Source: Saccharicrinis aurantiacus (GTDB lineage Bacteria > Bacteroidota > Bacteroidia > Bacteroidales > Marinilabiliaceae). Taken from it: a DNA stretch of 46,171 nt. How positions within the stretch are numbered: the stretch's first letter is position 1; each line of letters opens with the position of its first letter. A program made the position numbers and the translations under genes. The DNA lies in NCBI RefSeq assembly GCF_001660705.2, contig NZ_LYBV02000028.1:1-46171 (forward strand). The letters are read 5' to 3'. The notes beneath the pieces were generated by a model, which was not told the DNA's origin, searched no databases, and was given only the letters and a program-made list of their open reading frames with translations. Of the stretch, positions 25,613 through 35,016 are shown one piece after another.

Positions 25613-26830
25613 ATGAAGAATAGAGCAATAATTTTAAGTATCCTTGGATTCTTTTTCTTTGGAGTATTGATAGCGTGTAGTGATGAATCGGATAATATTT
25701 CCGATAATAACCAAGAATCTAGTGAGGTAATAAAACCAACAATCTCATGCACAGATCCAATAGAAGTTTCAGCAGCTGAAGGAGCAGAGACTATAACTGT
25801 TACATACGATGCACCAACAGCTTTGTTAAATAATGAACCTATTGCTACCACTCAAATAACTGGCCTTTCATCAGGTAGTGAATTTCCAATAGGAGTTACG
25901 AAAAACACTTTTAGCGCAACTGATGGAGAAGGAAACACAGTAACGTGTTCTTTTACAGTAACAGTTAATGCTACGGTTATTAGTGAACCATCAGATGAGC
26001 AACCATATGCTTTTCAAAATGGAGTGAAAGCACCCGAAGGTAAAAAATGGGTAAAGGTAGAGGAGTTATCTGATGAATTTAATGGCGCAGAGTTTGATGA
26101 TAATAAATGGCATAGAAATCCGGCAAGTGATGGGTTTTCTTGGTATGGTCGTCCTCCTGCATTATTTGAGGCCGAAAATGTAAGTGTTAGTAATGGATGC
26201 ATGAATGTTACCACCTTAAAATATGCCGAACCAAAGGAATTTAGAGATATTACATGGACCCATGGAGGTGCTATTGTACGTTCAAAGGCACAAGCCGGTT
26301 ATGGTAAATATTACGAATGCAGAATGAAGGCCAATAAAACTATCATGTCTTCTACATTTTGGATTGCCATGAAACAAAACTGTAATAACGAGGAAAAGCG
26401 TAAGTTAGAATTAGATATTCAAGAATGCGTAGGGCGTGTTCATGAGGGTACTCACACATGGGCTCAACATTGGGATAAAATATTCCATTCAAATGCCATT
26501 CGTCATTATCGCGATTGTGATACTGAGGAAGACCAAGAAACAAGAGCATCAGGTGTGAAAAATCTTGACGAATCAAATCACGATAGATTCTTTGTATATG
26601 GTTGCTGGTGGAAATCACCTACTGAAATCTTGTTTTATTTAGATGGTGAATATGTTTATTCAATTACCCCAACTACAGATTTTGATATTGATGGATACAT
26701 TACCATGGCAATTGAAACCTACGATTGGAATCCGGTTGATGAAGCAGGAAGTATTTTTGAAACAGGTTCGTTTGATGATTTGACCACTAAATACGATTGG
26801 GTTCGTACATGGGAATTAACTGATGAATAG
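25613..26830 (+). CDS. GH16 family lipoprotein, probable red-algal galactan hydrolase
   Basis: A 405-residue protein. A signal peptide ends in a lipobox (GVLIAC, Cys 22). It is followed by an HYR-like Ig domain (about residues 41-120) and a GH16 catalytic domain (about 130-405). The active-site strand ELDIQE (266-271) has the ExDxxE spacing used by agarases, porphyranases and kappa-carrageenases rather than the ExDxE of some other GH16 groups. Glu 266 would be the nucleophile and Glu 271 the acid/base. The exact substrate (agarose, porphyran or a carrageenan) cannot be decided. ATG 25613 places the signal peptide at the N-terminus; the upstream start at 25562 does not. It is surface-exposed or periplasmic. 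Confidence 0.88.
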   Translation: MKNRAIILSILGFFFFGVLIACSDESDNISDNNQESSEVIKPTISCTDPIEVSAAEGAETITVTYDAPTALLNNEPIATTQITGLSSGSEFPIGVTKNTFSATDGEGNTVTCSFTVTVNATVISEPSDEQPYAFQNGVKAPEGKKWVKVEELSDEFNGAEFDDNKWHRNPASDGFSWYGRPPALFEAENVSVSNGCMNVTTLKYAEPKEFRDITWTHGGAIVRSKAQAGYGKYYECRMKANKTIMSSTFWIAMKQNCNNEEKRKLELDIQECVGRVHEGTHTWAQHWDKIFHSNAIRHYRDCDTEEDQETRASGVKNLDESNHDRFFVYGCWWKSPTEILFYLDGEYVYSITPTTDFDIDGYITMAIETYDWNPVDEAGSIFETGSFDDLTTKYDWVRTWELTDE

Positions 26831-26989
26831 AGAAAAGTGTTATTGATAAAGAGTTTTGGAGTATAGGGTAGGTGTTGCTTATACTTATGCCAAAAAAAAT
26901 GTGATAAAAAATCAAAAACTACTATCAATAACATTGGCATTATTGCAAAAAATCCTTTGCTTTGCAGCAAAAGAAATAAACAAATTACA

Positions 26990-27505
26990 ATGATTAAAAA
27001 GAATATACGTTTAATTTTCGGAGGAATTTTCCTGATTGCTGCAATAGCCATGTTTATTAAAGGGATAATAGGATGGGGAGTCATGGCGGTACTTACTGCC
27101 GGTATTTTTATTCTGTTACATTTTAAAAATGAGATGAATTTAATGGCTTTCTTATTTGTAAGAAAAAATAATTTCGATAAAGCTGAGCTTTTTTTGAGTA
27201 AAGTAAAGCATCCTGAAAATTTAGTAAAGAGTCAAGAGGCTTATCATTACTTCCTAACAGGATTGGTTTATTCTCAGAAACATCAAATATCCAAAGCTGA
27301 AAAGAGTCTTAAAAAGGCAGTTTCTGTAGGATTAAGAATGAAGAACGACCAAGCGATGGCTAAGCTTAATTTAGCAAGTATATATTTATCAAAACGTAAT
27401 AAAAAATTGGCTGCATATTATTTAAAAGATGCTAAGCAATTGGATAAGCAAAAAGTGCTAACAACACAAATTAAAGAAATAGAACATATGATGAAGCGTA
27501 TATAA
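26990..27505 (+). CDS. Small membrane protein with TPR-like repeats
   Basis: A 171-residue protein with two adjacent N-terminal membrane segments (about residues 7-24 and 26-44), followed by TPR-like helices (FDKAELFLSKVKHPENLV, ISKAEKSLKKAVSVGL, NKKLAAYYLKDAKQL). ATG 26990 is preferred over an upstream TTG at 26957. The C-terminal part would lie in the cytoplasm. Function unknown; it is a stand-alone gene with its own terminator, between two polysaccharide-related genes, and shows no obvious link to them. Confidence 0.75.
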   Translation: MIKKNIRLIFGGIFLIAAIAMFIKGIIGWGVMAVLTAGIFILLHFKNEMNLMAFLFVRKNNFDKAELFLSKVKHPENLVKSQEAYHYFLTGLVYSQKHQISKAEKSLKKAVSVGLRMKNDQAMAKLNLASIYLSKRNKKLAAYYLKDAKQLDKQKVLTTQIKEIEHMMKRI

Positions 27506-27533
27506 TTACGTTTACATTACGATTTTTATAAGT

Positions 27534-27567
27534 AGAGGCTGTCTTTTTCGACAGCCTCTTTTTTTTG
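27534..27567 (+). terminator. Rho-independent terminator after the 26990 gene
   Basis: GAGGCTGTC (27535-27543) pairs with GACAGCCTC (27550-27558) and is followed by nine T. Confidence 0.92.
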
Positions 27568-27956
27568 TCTCATACTTAAGCTATCTAGTCTCGTTTAGTT
27601 CCTTATACCAAATGCATTATTGAATGATTGATAAGAAATTGAAATATTTAAAGGTTCTACAATGAATAAAATAGAGATATAGCCGTAGCAACATTGATAT
27701 TTTATGAAGCAGTAGACGTTTTATAGAAGCAATTTATATCAATCATTTGATGATGTTTTTGGTATTACTGGTTTTAAGTGGGTAAATGAGCAAAATGCAC
27801 ACCATATAATTAAAATTATTCCCTGCTGCTTTTATAAATGCGATTCTATCTTTGGTAAGGTTCAAAAGTTTTCAAAAAATATACTTTATGAATTTGTAAT
27901 TACTAGTTTTTGTATTCACTCGTATTATTAATCATGTCTTGATAGAAGTTAAAAAT
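27568..27956. other. Intergenic stretch before the beta-helix gene
   Basis: AT-rich, no supported gene. It must contain the promoter for the 27957 gene, but no clear TTG-N19-TAnnTTTG match was found. Confidence 0.5.
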
Positions 27957-30359
27957 ATGAAAGTCATCTACTTATTATGTATTTTGTTTTTAACCAACAC
28001 CCTATGTGCTCAAACTGTTTTTGAAGAGAACTTTGAGGATAAAGTAACAGGATTGGACTTAAGTACTGAAGCTTATGTGCTTTCGCATAAAGATTCCTAC
28101 ACAGGTACTGTAGCAGCCACCGTTTCCGAGGATGCGGGGAACAAGTTTGCTCGTATGGTGGCCGATGTTAATGCAGGTGCTGATATGCAAATAGCCAAAA
28201 CCATTGATGTGGAAGCAGGGAAAAGTTATTTGTTTAAAGTAGAAAGCAGAGGGCTTTTTAAAAGGCAGTTACGGGTTTTATCTATGACCGATGAGGTGTT
28301 GGCATCTTCAGCTGATTATAAACCCAGTACTGATGCAGAAGGTGCAGCGTGGAAAAGTATGGAACTAAGTTTTACTGTACCTTTAAATACCAGCCAGGTT
28401 AAAATTGCATTTTTACATTATTGGTCGGGCACAATTGATTTGGATAACTATCAAGTAGAGCAAACTATCCGACAAACGGCCTATTATTTGAATAGCTCTG
28501 AAGGGGACGATGATAATGCAGGAACAGAAGCAGAACCTTGGCTTACTCTTGATAAAATATCAGCAACTACATTAATGCCCGGTGATACTGTACTTTTTAA
28601 ATGTGGAGATGAGTTTAAAGGACATTATTCGGTTAATGGTTCAGGAAGTGCAGATGATCCTATATTGATTACTGCTTATGATGAAGGTGATAGGCCTATA
28701 ATTAATGGACAAGTAGGAGCAGAAGCTGGTGGTGATTTTCAAGAAGCCATTAGAGTTGAGAACTGCGACAACATTATTTTTGATGGTATTGAAGTGAAAA
28801 ACGAACGTTTAGTAACAAGAGCTGGAGTGCGAGACACAGATGCCTTTGGTATTTCTATCCATAATAGCGGAAGTAAAACTATGAATAATATTGTTTTTCG
28901 TAATCTTACCGTTAAGGATGTATTTGCAGTTCAGCCTATGCTGAGTCATGAAGATTTTGATGCCATTCAGGTTTCGGGTATCCGATTTACAACGGCTAAA
29001 AATACTGTGGTAGGAGAAGAGAGAACTATAGATGGCGTTTTAATAGAAGATAGTTATTTTACCAATCTACAGCGCTTAGGAATACAATTTAGAGGCGGAG
29101 GAGGTAATGAGGGTATTGGTAACGACTCCATTAATAGAATCATGAATATTGAGGTTCGTAACAACGAGTTTTATTACAATGGAGGAACAGCTGTATTACC
29201 CAATGGCACTTATAATTGTTTAATCGAAAATAATATATTCGATCATCCGGGTGCATCAACAGACCCACGTATGCCAGCACGTGGGAGTTCGGTATGGACT
29301 TACAAGGCTATGAATACCGTAGTGCAATACAATATGTGTTTGAGTACACGTGGCTATCTAGATTCTTACGGAATTCATATAGATAAGCACAACACCAACA
29401 CTTTTGTACAGTATAATTATATGGATGATTGTATTGGCGGATTTGTTGAAATATTAGCGAATAATATTGATGCGGTTTATCGTTTTAATGTGAGCGTAAA
29501 TAGTGGTTTTAGATATACTGATGGTGTGTCGGATTGGAAAGCTGGCAGTAGCACCATTTACATTTATTCTGACAGGTGGGTAGATGATGGATTAATGTTA
29601 AGTGATGGCGTTTATGTGTATAACAATACCGTAGTTATTGATAAGCCATTTACCACCACTTTTAATGTGGATGCGAAGAACATGTTTATTTACAACAACA
29701 TTTTTTCATCTACCAATGGGGCTACCATGGGGCATTTACAATATGCAGTTAGAGATAATGATACTCCTTTTACAATGACACATAACCTTTACGAAGGAGA
29801 TGTAAATGAAGAGTGGGTAAATAATGATGATAACCCTATTCAGGGAAATCCAAAATTTACGGGTGTGGGAGAGGATAAAATGCCTTATGAGTTGAAGGAA
29901 GGTAGTCCTGCTATAAACACGGGAACTAATATTACTGGTCCCGAAGTGAATAATGCAGGCTACGGCGTATTTAAAAATATTACGCCATTTCCGACAGTAG
30001 ATTTTTATGGAAACCCTATTGATTTGGCATCAGGAAAAGTAAATATAGGTGCGTTTAATGGTAAGCCAAATGATGTTTCTGTTGATGATCAATTTGCGGC
30101 TAATACGGATTGGTTGGTTTACCTTAATCAGGATAGTACTGCATTTAATATTACTAGTAAAAGTGATTATTCGGGTGATGTAGAAGTGTCTTTGTTTAGC
30201 TTAAATGGGACATTAATAAAGAACGACAAGCAAAGTATTGACCCTTCAAATAACAGTTTTATTATGAGTGTTGATAGCAATGTGAGTAATGGTATTTATA
30301 TATTAAGATTTACTGGCGATGGAATATCGCACAGCAGAAGGATTTTGCTGTACAGATAA
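27957..30359 (+). CDS. Secreted parallel beta-helix protein with T9SS sorting tail
   Basis: An 800-residue protein. A signal peptide (TNTLCAQ end, about residue 19) precedes a jelly-roll-like carbohydrate-binding segment (about 20-170). The typical entry YYLNSSEGDDDNAGTEAEPW and GDTVLFKCGDEFKG lead into right-handed beta-helix repeats (about 180-680; many N-n-I-F/N-N-x-F rungs). The last 75 residues (VSLFSLNGTLI, NGIYILRF, ending in RRILLYR) match a type IX secretion C-terminal domain. The fold and start pattern are shared by polysaccharide lyases and several glycoside hydrolases, so an extracellular polysaccharide-active enzyme is likely. The family is not recognised and the substrate is unknown. 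ATG 27957 is chosen for the signal peptide. Confidence 0.75.
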   Translation: MKVIYLLCILFLTNTLCAQTVFEENFEDKVTGLDLSTEAYVLSHKDSYTGTVAATVSEDAGNKFARMVADVNAGADMQIAKTIDVEAGKSYLFKVESRGLFKRQLRVLSMTDEVLASSADYKPSTDAEGAAWKSMELSFTVPLNTSQVKIAFLHYWSGTIDLDNYQVEQTIRQTAYYLNSSEGDDDNAGTEAEPWLTLDKISATTLMPGDTVLFKCGDEFKGHYSVNGSGSADDPILITAYDEGDRPIINGQVGAEAGGDFQEAIRVENCDNIIFDGIEVKNERLVTRAGVRDTDAFGISIHNSGSKTMNNIVFRNLTVKDVFAVQPMLSHEDFDAIQVSGIRFTTAKNTVVGEERTIDGVLIEDSYFTNLQRLGIQFRGGGGNEGIGNDSINRIMNIEVRNNEFYYNGGTAVLPNGTYNCLIENNIFDHPGASTDPRMPARGSSVWTYKAMNTVVQYNMCLSTRGYLDSYGIHIDKHNTNTFVQYNYMDDCIGGFVEILANNIDAVYRFNVSVNSGFRYTDGVSDWKAGSSTIYIYSDRWVDDGLMLSDGVYVYNNTVVIDKPFTTTFNVDAKNMFIYNNIFSSTNGATMGHLQYAVRDNDTPFTMTHNLYEGDVNEEWVNNDDNPIQGNPKFTGVGEDKMPYELKEGSPAINTGTNITGPEVNNAGYGVFKNITPFPTVDFYGNPIDLASGKVNIGAFNGKPNDVSVDDQFAANTDWLVYLNQDSTAFNITSKSDYSGDVEVSLFSLNGTLIKNDKQSIDPSNNSFIMSVDSNVSNGIYILRFTGDGISHSRRILLYR

Positions 30360-30452
30360 AATTGCTACTAATAGTTTAAGCTATTTAATTATAGGTCAGT
30401 TTTAAGAGCTGACCAAGCTCTTAGCGGAGAATCTATAGCTAAAAATTTGGGC

Positions 30453-30485
30453 AAAAAAATACCGCAAACTTTTCAGATTGCGGTA
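30453..30485 (-). terminator. Rho-independent terminator of rplS
   Basis: On the minus strand TACCGCAA pairs with TTGCGGTA (+ strand 30460-30467 and 30478-30485) and a run of seven U follows. Confidence 0.88.
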
Positions 30486-30502
30486 CCTTTATGAAGAATA
30501 AC

Positions 30503-30853
30503 TTATAATCTTCTTTCTTTGATTCTGGCTTTTTTACCAGTTAAATCACGTAGATAGTAAATACGTTTTCTACGTACTTTACCATGACGGTTTACTTCTA
30601 CATTGTCAATTAAAGGTGAGTTGATTGGAAAAATTCTCTCAACACCAATGTTACCAGAAATTTTACGAACAGTTACCATTTTAGTAGCTCCTGTACCTTT
30701 AGTTTGGATAACAACTCCTTTAAAAATTTGGATACGCTCTTTATTTCCCTCTTTAATTTTGTAAGAAATAGAAACTGTGTCCCCTGATCCAAAAGCAGGC
30801 CATTCTGCAGTATCAGTTTTAAATGCGCTTTCAGCAACTTTAATTAAATCCAT
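30503..30853 (-). CDS. rplS: 50S ribosomal protein L19
   Basis: A 116-residue bL19. It has FGSGDTVSISYKIKEGNKER, FKGVVIQTKGTG and FPINSPLIDNVEVNRHGKVR, then KRIYYLRDLTGKKARIKE. It lies at the interface of the two ribosomal subunits. ATG 30853 gives the normal length; an upstream start at 30889 adds 12 atypical residues. It is monocistronic here, with a clear terminator and a consensus-like promoter. Confidence 0.97.
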   Translation of the reverse strand: MDLIKVAESAFKTDTAEWPAFGSGDTVSISYKIKEGNKERIQIFKGVVIQTKGTGATKMVTVRKISGNIGVERIFPINSPLIDNVEVNRHGKVRRKRIYYLRDLTGKKARIKERRL

Positions 30854-30946
30854 TTTAATAAATCTTAAGCATTTAACAAATACATGCAATATTACGTAAA
30901 CAACTTGTTTAATAAGAGATTACATGCAGATTATATTAATCGGGCG

Positions 30947-30977
30947 CAAAATTAATGTTTTTATATTGTAAATGAAA
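30947..30977 (-). promoter_or_regulatory. Probable promoter of rplS
   Basis: TAATTTTG on the minus strand (30947-30954) is preceded at 19 bases by TTTC (30974-30977), one base from the TTTG box of the Bacteroidota consensus. It lies 94 bp before the rplS start. Confidence 0.6.
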
Positions 30978-31023
30978 TATTTATAGCTGTTTATTTTTTA
31001 ATAATTTCATTGTCGTTATTCAG

Positions 31024-34000
31024 TTAAAATAAAGAACCTTGTGTCGCTTCATTCTTTACCTCCGTAATTTTATCCAGACTAATGTACCAAATGTAGCCTA
31101 TTACATTTTTATAGCCCATTTTGTTGAGCTGTTGTATGTAAAACAGTACTTGTTTTGTGTGGGATGCATCTTCTAGTTCACCAAACTTATAATCAATTAC
31201 GTATGTTTTGTCTTTTACAATAACTACTCTATCCGGACGAGCGGTACTATTTTTAGCTAAGATATCTACTTCGTTTTTTATTTCGTTAGCGCCATTAAAC
31301 CATTCAGATACTTCCGCTTTATTTAAGAGGTTTTCAATTTCTACAGTTAAATTCTGCTTTTCAGTATGGTTTATTTTTCCTTCAAATACTAACTTATCCA
31401 AGGCAAAACTAATGTCTTCTTTGGTTTGGATATATTCAAAAGCGGAGTGCATTATTTTTCCGTAATCTACTTTACTAGTTGTTCCATCGGTGTTAAAATA
31501 TTGATCGCCATTTCTTTTGATGCTTATTTCACCATCCTCTAATAAACGGTTGTTAAAGGGCTCTAGTTTCTGGGTAGTAATTTCACTTTCTGTATGGTTC
31601 GATGAAGCTTGCATTTTTAGTTCGCCATAATTAAAAGCGATGCTTTCTGTATCAAAATATTCATTAAGAGCCACTTTTTCATCATCCTCAGTATGCAAAG
31701 CGCTTGAGTTATTAATGGTGAAGTAGAGTAAATCAGCAATTGAATTAAGTCCCTTCTTAAATGCTGTGTCTGTAGGCTTATTGCTGAAGGTAATTAGAGA
31801 TTTACAGGCTCTGGTAAATGCCACATAAAGCATATTAATACTATCAACATATTGATAAAGAAGCTCAGTAAAGTACTCTTGTTTAAAAATTGAATCTTGC
31901 AATTTTGAGGTGTAGTTAAGCGGAAGCAGTTTGATGTTATTGAATGGTTCCGTTTTTGGAGCACACCAAATTGTACCTGACTTTATTTCGGCATCTAAGG
32001 GCCAATTACAAAAGGGAAGAAGCACAACCTCAAATTCAAGCCCTTTAGACTTGTGAATCGTCATTACTTTTATGGCATCTTGCTCCTCGGGAATGGCAAC
32101 AGATTCGGAAATACCTTTGTCATCCCACCATTCAATAAAGGCACTAATATTCGGATATGCATCTGCAATAAATTGATTGGTACAATTGATAAAAGCCTGT
32201 AAAAAGGTTCCTTGCTCAGTTTTAACCGCAGTTGGTAATTGGTTTACTAAATATTCAACTAATTCTAATAGGGGTTTTTGTTTTTGTGTTAAAAGTGTGT
32301 CAATCCAGCTATCTTGATCGTCACTATCATTCAAAAATTGCCCAATCTCCTGTTGCAATTCATTACTATCATTAAATAGTAAGTTTTTCAGAAGTATAAT
32401 TTCTGAACGTATAATTTTATTATCGGTGTTTTGTAAATATTTTACTTGCGCTACAATAAAACGAATGGCACTGGATGATGATAAGAACAAAGATTCGTTG
32501 GAGATTACAGGGATGGGTTCTCCGTTTGGTGCGTATTCTCCAGAGAGTAAACTTTTGGTAACAATCTCACCTTCTCCTTTTTTACGTACCAGAATACAAA
32601 TGTCTTTGTAATCAAAACCATTTTCTTTGGCATTAAAAATGGCCTCCGTTAATCGCGGAAGCATCTGCTCAGTGTAATTCTCCTCTTCCTTTTTGGCAAT
32701 AAAATTTACTTGTACATTTCCGCCACTATCGAGGTTGCTAGCACCAATGTGCTGATGAACGCTTGAGTAGGCATTTATAATTTTTTGCTTTAAATCATCG
32801 GCATAAGGTTCCTCGGTATTTAGCTTGCTTTCGAATACCGTATTAAAGGCATTTTGAAGAAATATAACGCCGTGTGAAAAAATAGTGTTGTTAAACTTAA
32901 TTACATTTTCGGCACTTCTGTAATTGTAATCTAGGGTATTTAAGTTGTAATCAAAGTCGTGCATTATTTCGCTGTTCAGAAGATTCCAATCGGAATTACG
33001 CCAACGATATATCGACTGCTTTACATCGCCTACAATAAGGCTTTTGTTAGCCGTAGAAAGCGAGTGTTCAATGAGTGGTTTAAAGTTATTCCATTGTAAT
33101 TTAGAGGTATCCTGAAACTCATCAATCATGTAATTATTGATGTGTGTGCCAATCTTCTCATAAATAAAAGGCGTGTCGTTTTGATCAATTATTTTATTTA
33201 AAAAGTTAGAAGCATCAGCAATTAAAAATAAACTCTCGTCTCGGCATATTTGCTTTATCTCTTCAGATATTTGATTAATAATGCCCAGTGCAAAATAGTT
33301 CTGTTTTATTAAAAGAGCGGTGATGTATTTCTCATGATCTTGCTCAATAATATGTAGCGCCTGCTTAAGGTTTTTATTGAGAAGCGGATATATTTCTTCT
33401 ATTTGGCTAGCCGTTTGTGCTGAGTTGTCCTTGCGTCCCCATTTAGTAGGCTCGTCAATTAAGGTGAGCACTCTTTTGTTTTTATCAGGCGTGATATCAG
33501 TTAAATTCCTCAGCTTATCAAAGTACTTACTTGTGCCGGCTCCTTTATAATAGAAATCTTCAAACTCTAGCCCGATTTTCTTTATCGCATCACAGCTCTC
33601 ATTTCCAATGGTTTTAATTTTATCCTCAAAATCCTTAATAATGGCGTTGATGCTTTTTAGGTAATTGGCCAAAGTATCCGAGTCATCGTATAAATTATGA
33701 ATAGATTGATTGTTGAATTGTACAATCTCGTTAAACAGTTCGGCACCCAATTTATTAAGGTCGGTTTTTAAACTCCAGTGCTTACCAAGGTTTAGTTTTT
33801 GCTCGGCAAACAGAATCAGCCATTCTTTGAGTTTTTTATTCTCGGGCAAATCCACCTTCATTAATAGGTGATCAATGGCTTTTTGTAATATTTTGTTGGT
33901 ATTCAGTTCAATTTTAAAGCTGCTATCTAAGCCTGCTTCACGAGCAAAGGATCTTATTATTCGTTGAAAAAAACTATCAATGGTACTTACCGAAAAGTTA

Positions 34001-34299
34001 GAAAAATCGTGTAGCAGGTGACTTAAGTAAATACGTGCTCTTTTTCTAACATCTGTTTCAGAAAGCTTAAATGTACTACACAAATCATCCACATAATCGT
34101 TTGATTTTTTACTGGCAATTTGAAATAACTTTTCAAGGATACGATGCTTCATTTCGGCCGTAGCCTTGTTTGTAAAGGTAACTGCTAATGTTTGTCTGTA
34201 ATTGCTTGGCTCGGCATATAATAGAAAAAGGTACTCTTTGGTTAGTGTGTAAGTTTTTCCCGATCCAGCGGAAGCTTTGTATATTTTTAATTCAGACAT
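31024..34299 (-). CDS. UvrD/Rep-type helicase-nuclease, AddA/RecB-like
   Basis: A 1091-residue protein. SF1A helicase motifs are present: ASAGSGKT at 9-16, LAVTFTNKATAEMK (Ia), IDEFQDTSKLQW (II), VGDVKQSIYRWRNSDW (III), VMTIHKSKGLEFEVVLLPF (V) and YVAFTRAC (VI). The C-terminal 120 residues form a PD-(D/E)XK nuclease (YGKIMHSAFEYI, ARPDRVVIV and VIDYKFGE). This fits the AddA-type subunit that processes double-strand breaks for recombination. An AddB partner is not in the window; the minus-strand neighbour further upstream may lie elsewhere. It is a chromosomal repair gene and looks intact. Confidence 0.92.
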   Translation of the reverse strand: MSELKIYKASAGSGKTYTLTKEYLFLLYAEPSNYRQTLAVTFTNKATAEMKHRILEKLFQIASKKSNDYVDDLCSTFKLSETDVRKRARIYLSHLLHDFSNFSVSTIDSFFQRIIRSFAREAGLDSSFKIELNTNKILQKAIDHLLMKVDLPENKKLKEWLILFAEQKLNLGKHWSLKTDLNKLGAELFNEIVQFNNQSIHNLYDDSDTLANYLKSINAIIKDFEDKIKTIGNESCDAIKKIGLEFEDFYYKGAGTSKYFDKLRNLTDITPDKNKRVLTLIDEPTKWGRKDNSAQTASQIEEIYPLLNKNLKQALHIIEQDHEKYITALLIKQNYFALGIINQISEEIKQICRDESLFLIADASNFLNKIIDQNDTPFIYEKIGTHINNYMIDEFQDTSKLQWNNFKPLIEHSLSTANKSLIVGDVKQSIYRWRNSDWNLLNSEIMHDFDYNLNTLDYNYRSAENVIKFNNTIFSHGVIFLQNAFNTVFESKLNTEEPYADDLKQKIINAYSSVHQHIGASNLDSGGNVQVNFIAKKEEENYTEQMLPRLTEAIFNAKENGFDYKDICILVRKKGEGEIVTKSLLSGEYAPNGEPIPVISNESLFLSSSSAIRFIVAQVKYLQNTDNKIIRSEIILLKNLLFNDSNELQQEIGQFLNDSDDQDSWIDTLLTQKQKPLLELVEYLVNQLPTAVKTEQGTFLQAFINCTNQFIADAYPNISAFIEWWDDKGISESVAIPEEQDAIKVMTIHKSKGLEFEVVLLPFCNWPLDAEIKSGTIWCAPKTEPFNNIKLLPLNYTSKLQDSIFKQEYFTELLYQYVDSINMLYVAFTRACKSLITFSNKPTDTAFKKGLNSIADLLYFTINNSSALHTEDDEKVALNEYFDTESIAFNYGELKMQASSNHTESEITTQKLEPFNNRLLEDGEISIKRNGDQYFNTDGTTSKVDYGKIMHSAFEYIQTKEDISFALDKLVFEGKINHTEKQNLTVEIENLLNKAEVSEWFNGANEIKNEVDILAKNSTARPDRVVIVKDKTYVIDYKFGELEDASHTKQVLFYIQQLNKMGYKNVIGYIWYISLDKITEVKNEATQGSLF

Positions 34300-34496
34300 G
34301 CAGTTAATTTTTTGCTAAAATGAGGATTAATTGGCAATCTTAAAAATATTGAAAGGTTTATCCCGATATCAATATCATGTGATCAGCAATTATTGGATAA
34401 AATACTGCTATTGGAAGATAAAAATGAGCAATTGCATTATTGATAAAGCTTGTTTATTTGTATACAGATTATTAATACATACTAATAGGAGGAGAT

Positions 34497-34850
34497 ATGA
34501 GAAGAATTTTAGCAAGTTTAGTATTAGCAACATTATTTATGGTGTCTTTTGCACAATCGCCTGCAGAAAAAAAGTCGGAGTACTTTATTAAAGCTGCAGT
34601 TGAGGAATTTGATTTAGATAAAAAGCAAAAGAAGACCTTAACCAAAGAACGGTCGGAATACGTATCAGAATTGCAAGCCATTTATAAGGCGAAGAAAAAT
34701 GGCGATTTGAACCAAGAAGAGTTTAAGCCGAAGTTAAATAAGATAAATGCTGATTTTAAGCAGACGATGTGTGAGATTACGGGTAAAACCAATGCTGAAT
34801 TAAAACCGTTTTTTACGCGCATGCAAAAAGAGATGAAAGACATAAAGTAA
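34497..34850 (+). CDS. Small secreted protein of unknown function
   Basis: A 117-residue protein with an N-terminal signal peptide (ASLVLATLFMVSFAQ, about 19 residues) and a charged, helical mature part (KKQKKTLTKERSEYVSELQA, then ITGKTNAELKPFFTRMQKEM). Unusually for Bacteroidota, the ATG is preceded by a clear AGGAGG-type ribosome-binding site (34487-34494), which supports this start. A terminator follows. The mature region resembles small periplasmic helical proteins, but no family is recognised. Confidence 0.75.
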   Translation: MRRILASLVLATLFMVSFAQSPAEKKSEYFIKAAVEEFDLDKKQKKTLTKERSEYVSELQAIYKAKKNGDLNQEEFKPKLNKINADFKQTMCEITGKTNAELKPFFTRMQKEMKDIK

Positions 34851-34893
34851 GGATTATTAAACAACTTCAATAATAGTTTTAGAGATCGGGATG

Positions 34894-34933
34894 GCCGTAA
34901 CCGCATATTTGTAGTTACGGCTTTTCTGTTTTT
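34894..34933 (+). terminator. Rho-independent terminator after the 34497 gene
   Basis: GCCGTAAC (34894-34901) pairs with GTTACGGC (34914-34921) and is followed by a T-rich tail. Confidence 0.8.
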
Positions 34934-35016
34934 AATGCCATTACTACTGCAGTATTTGCTCAACTGAAGAACCAATTTGCACTAGGCTTGTTTTAACAAC
35001 TCAAATAGAATGAAGC

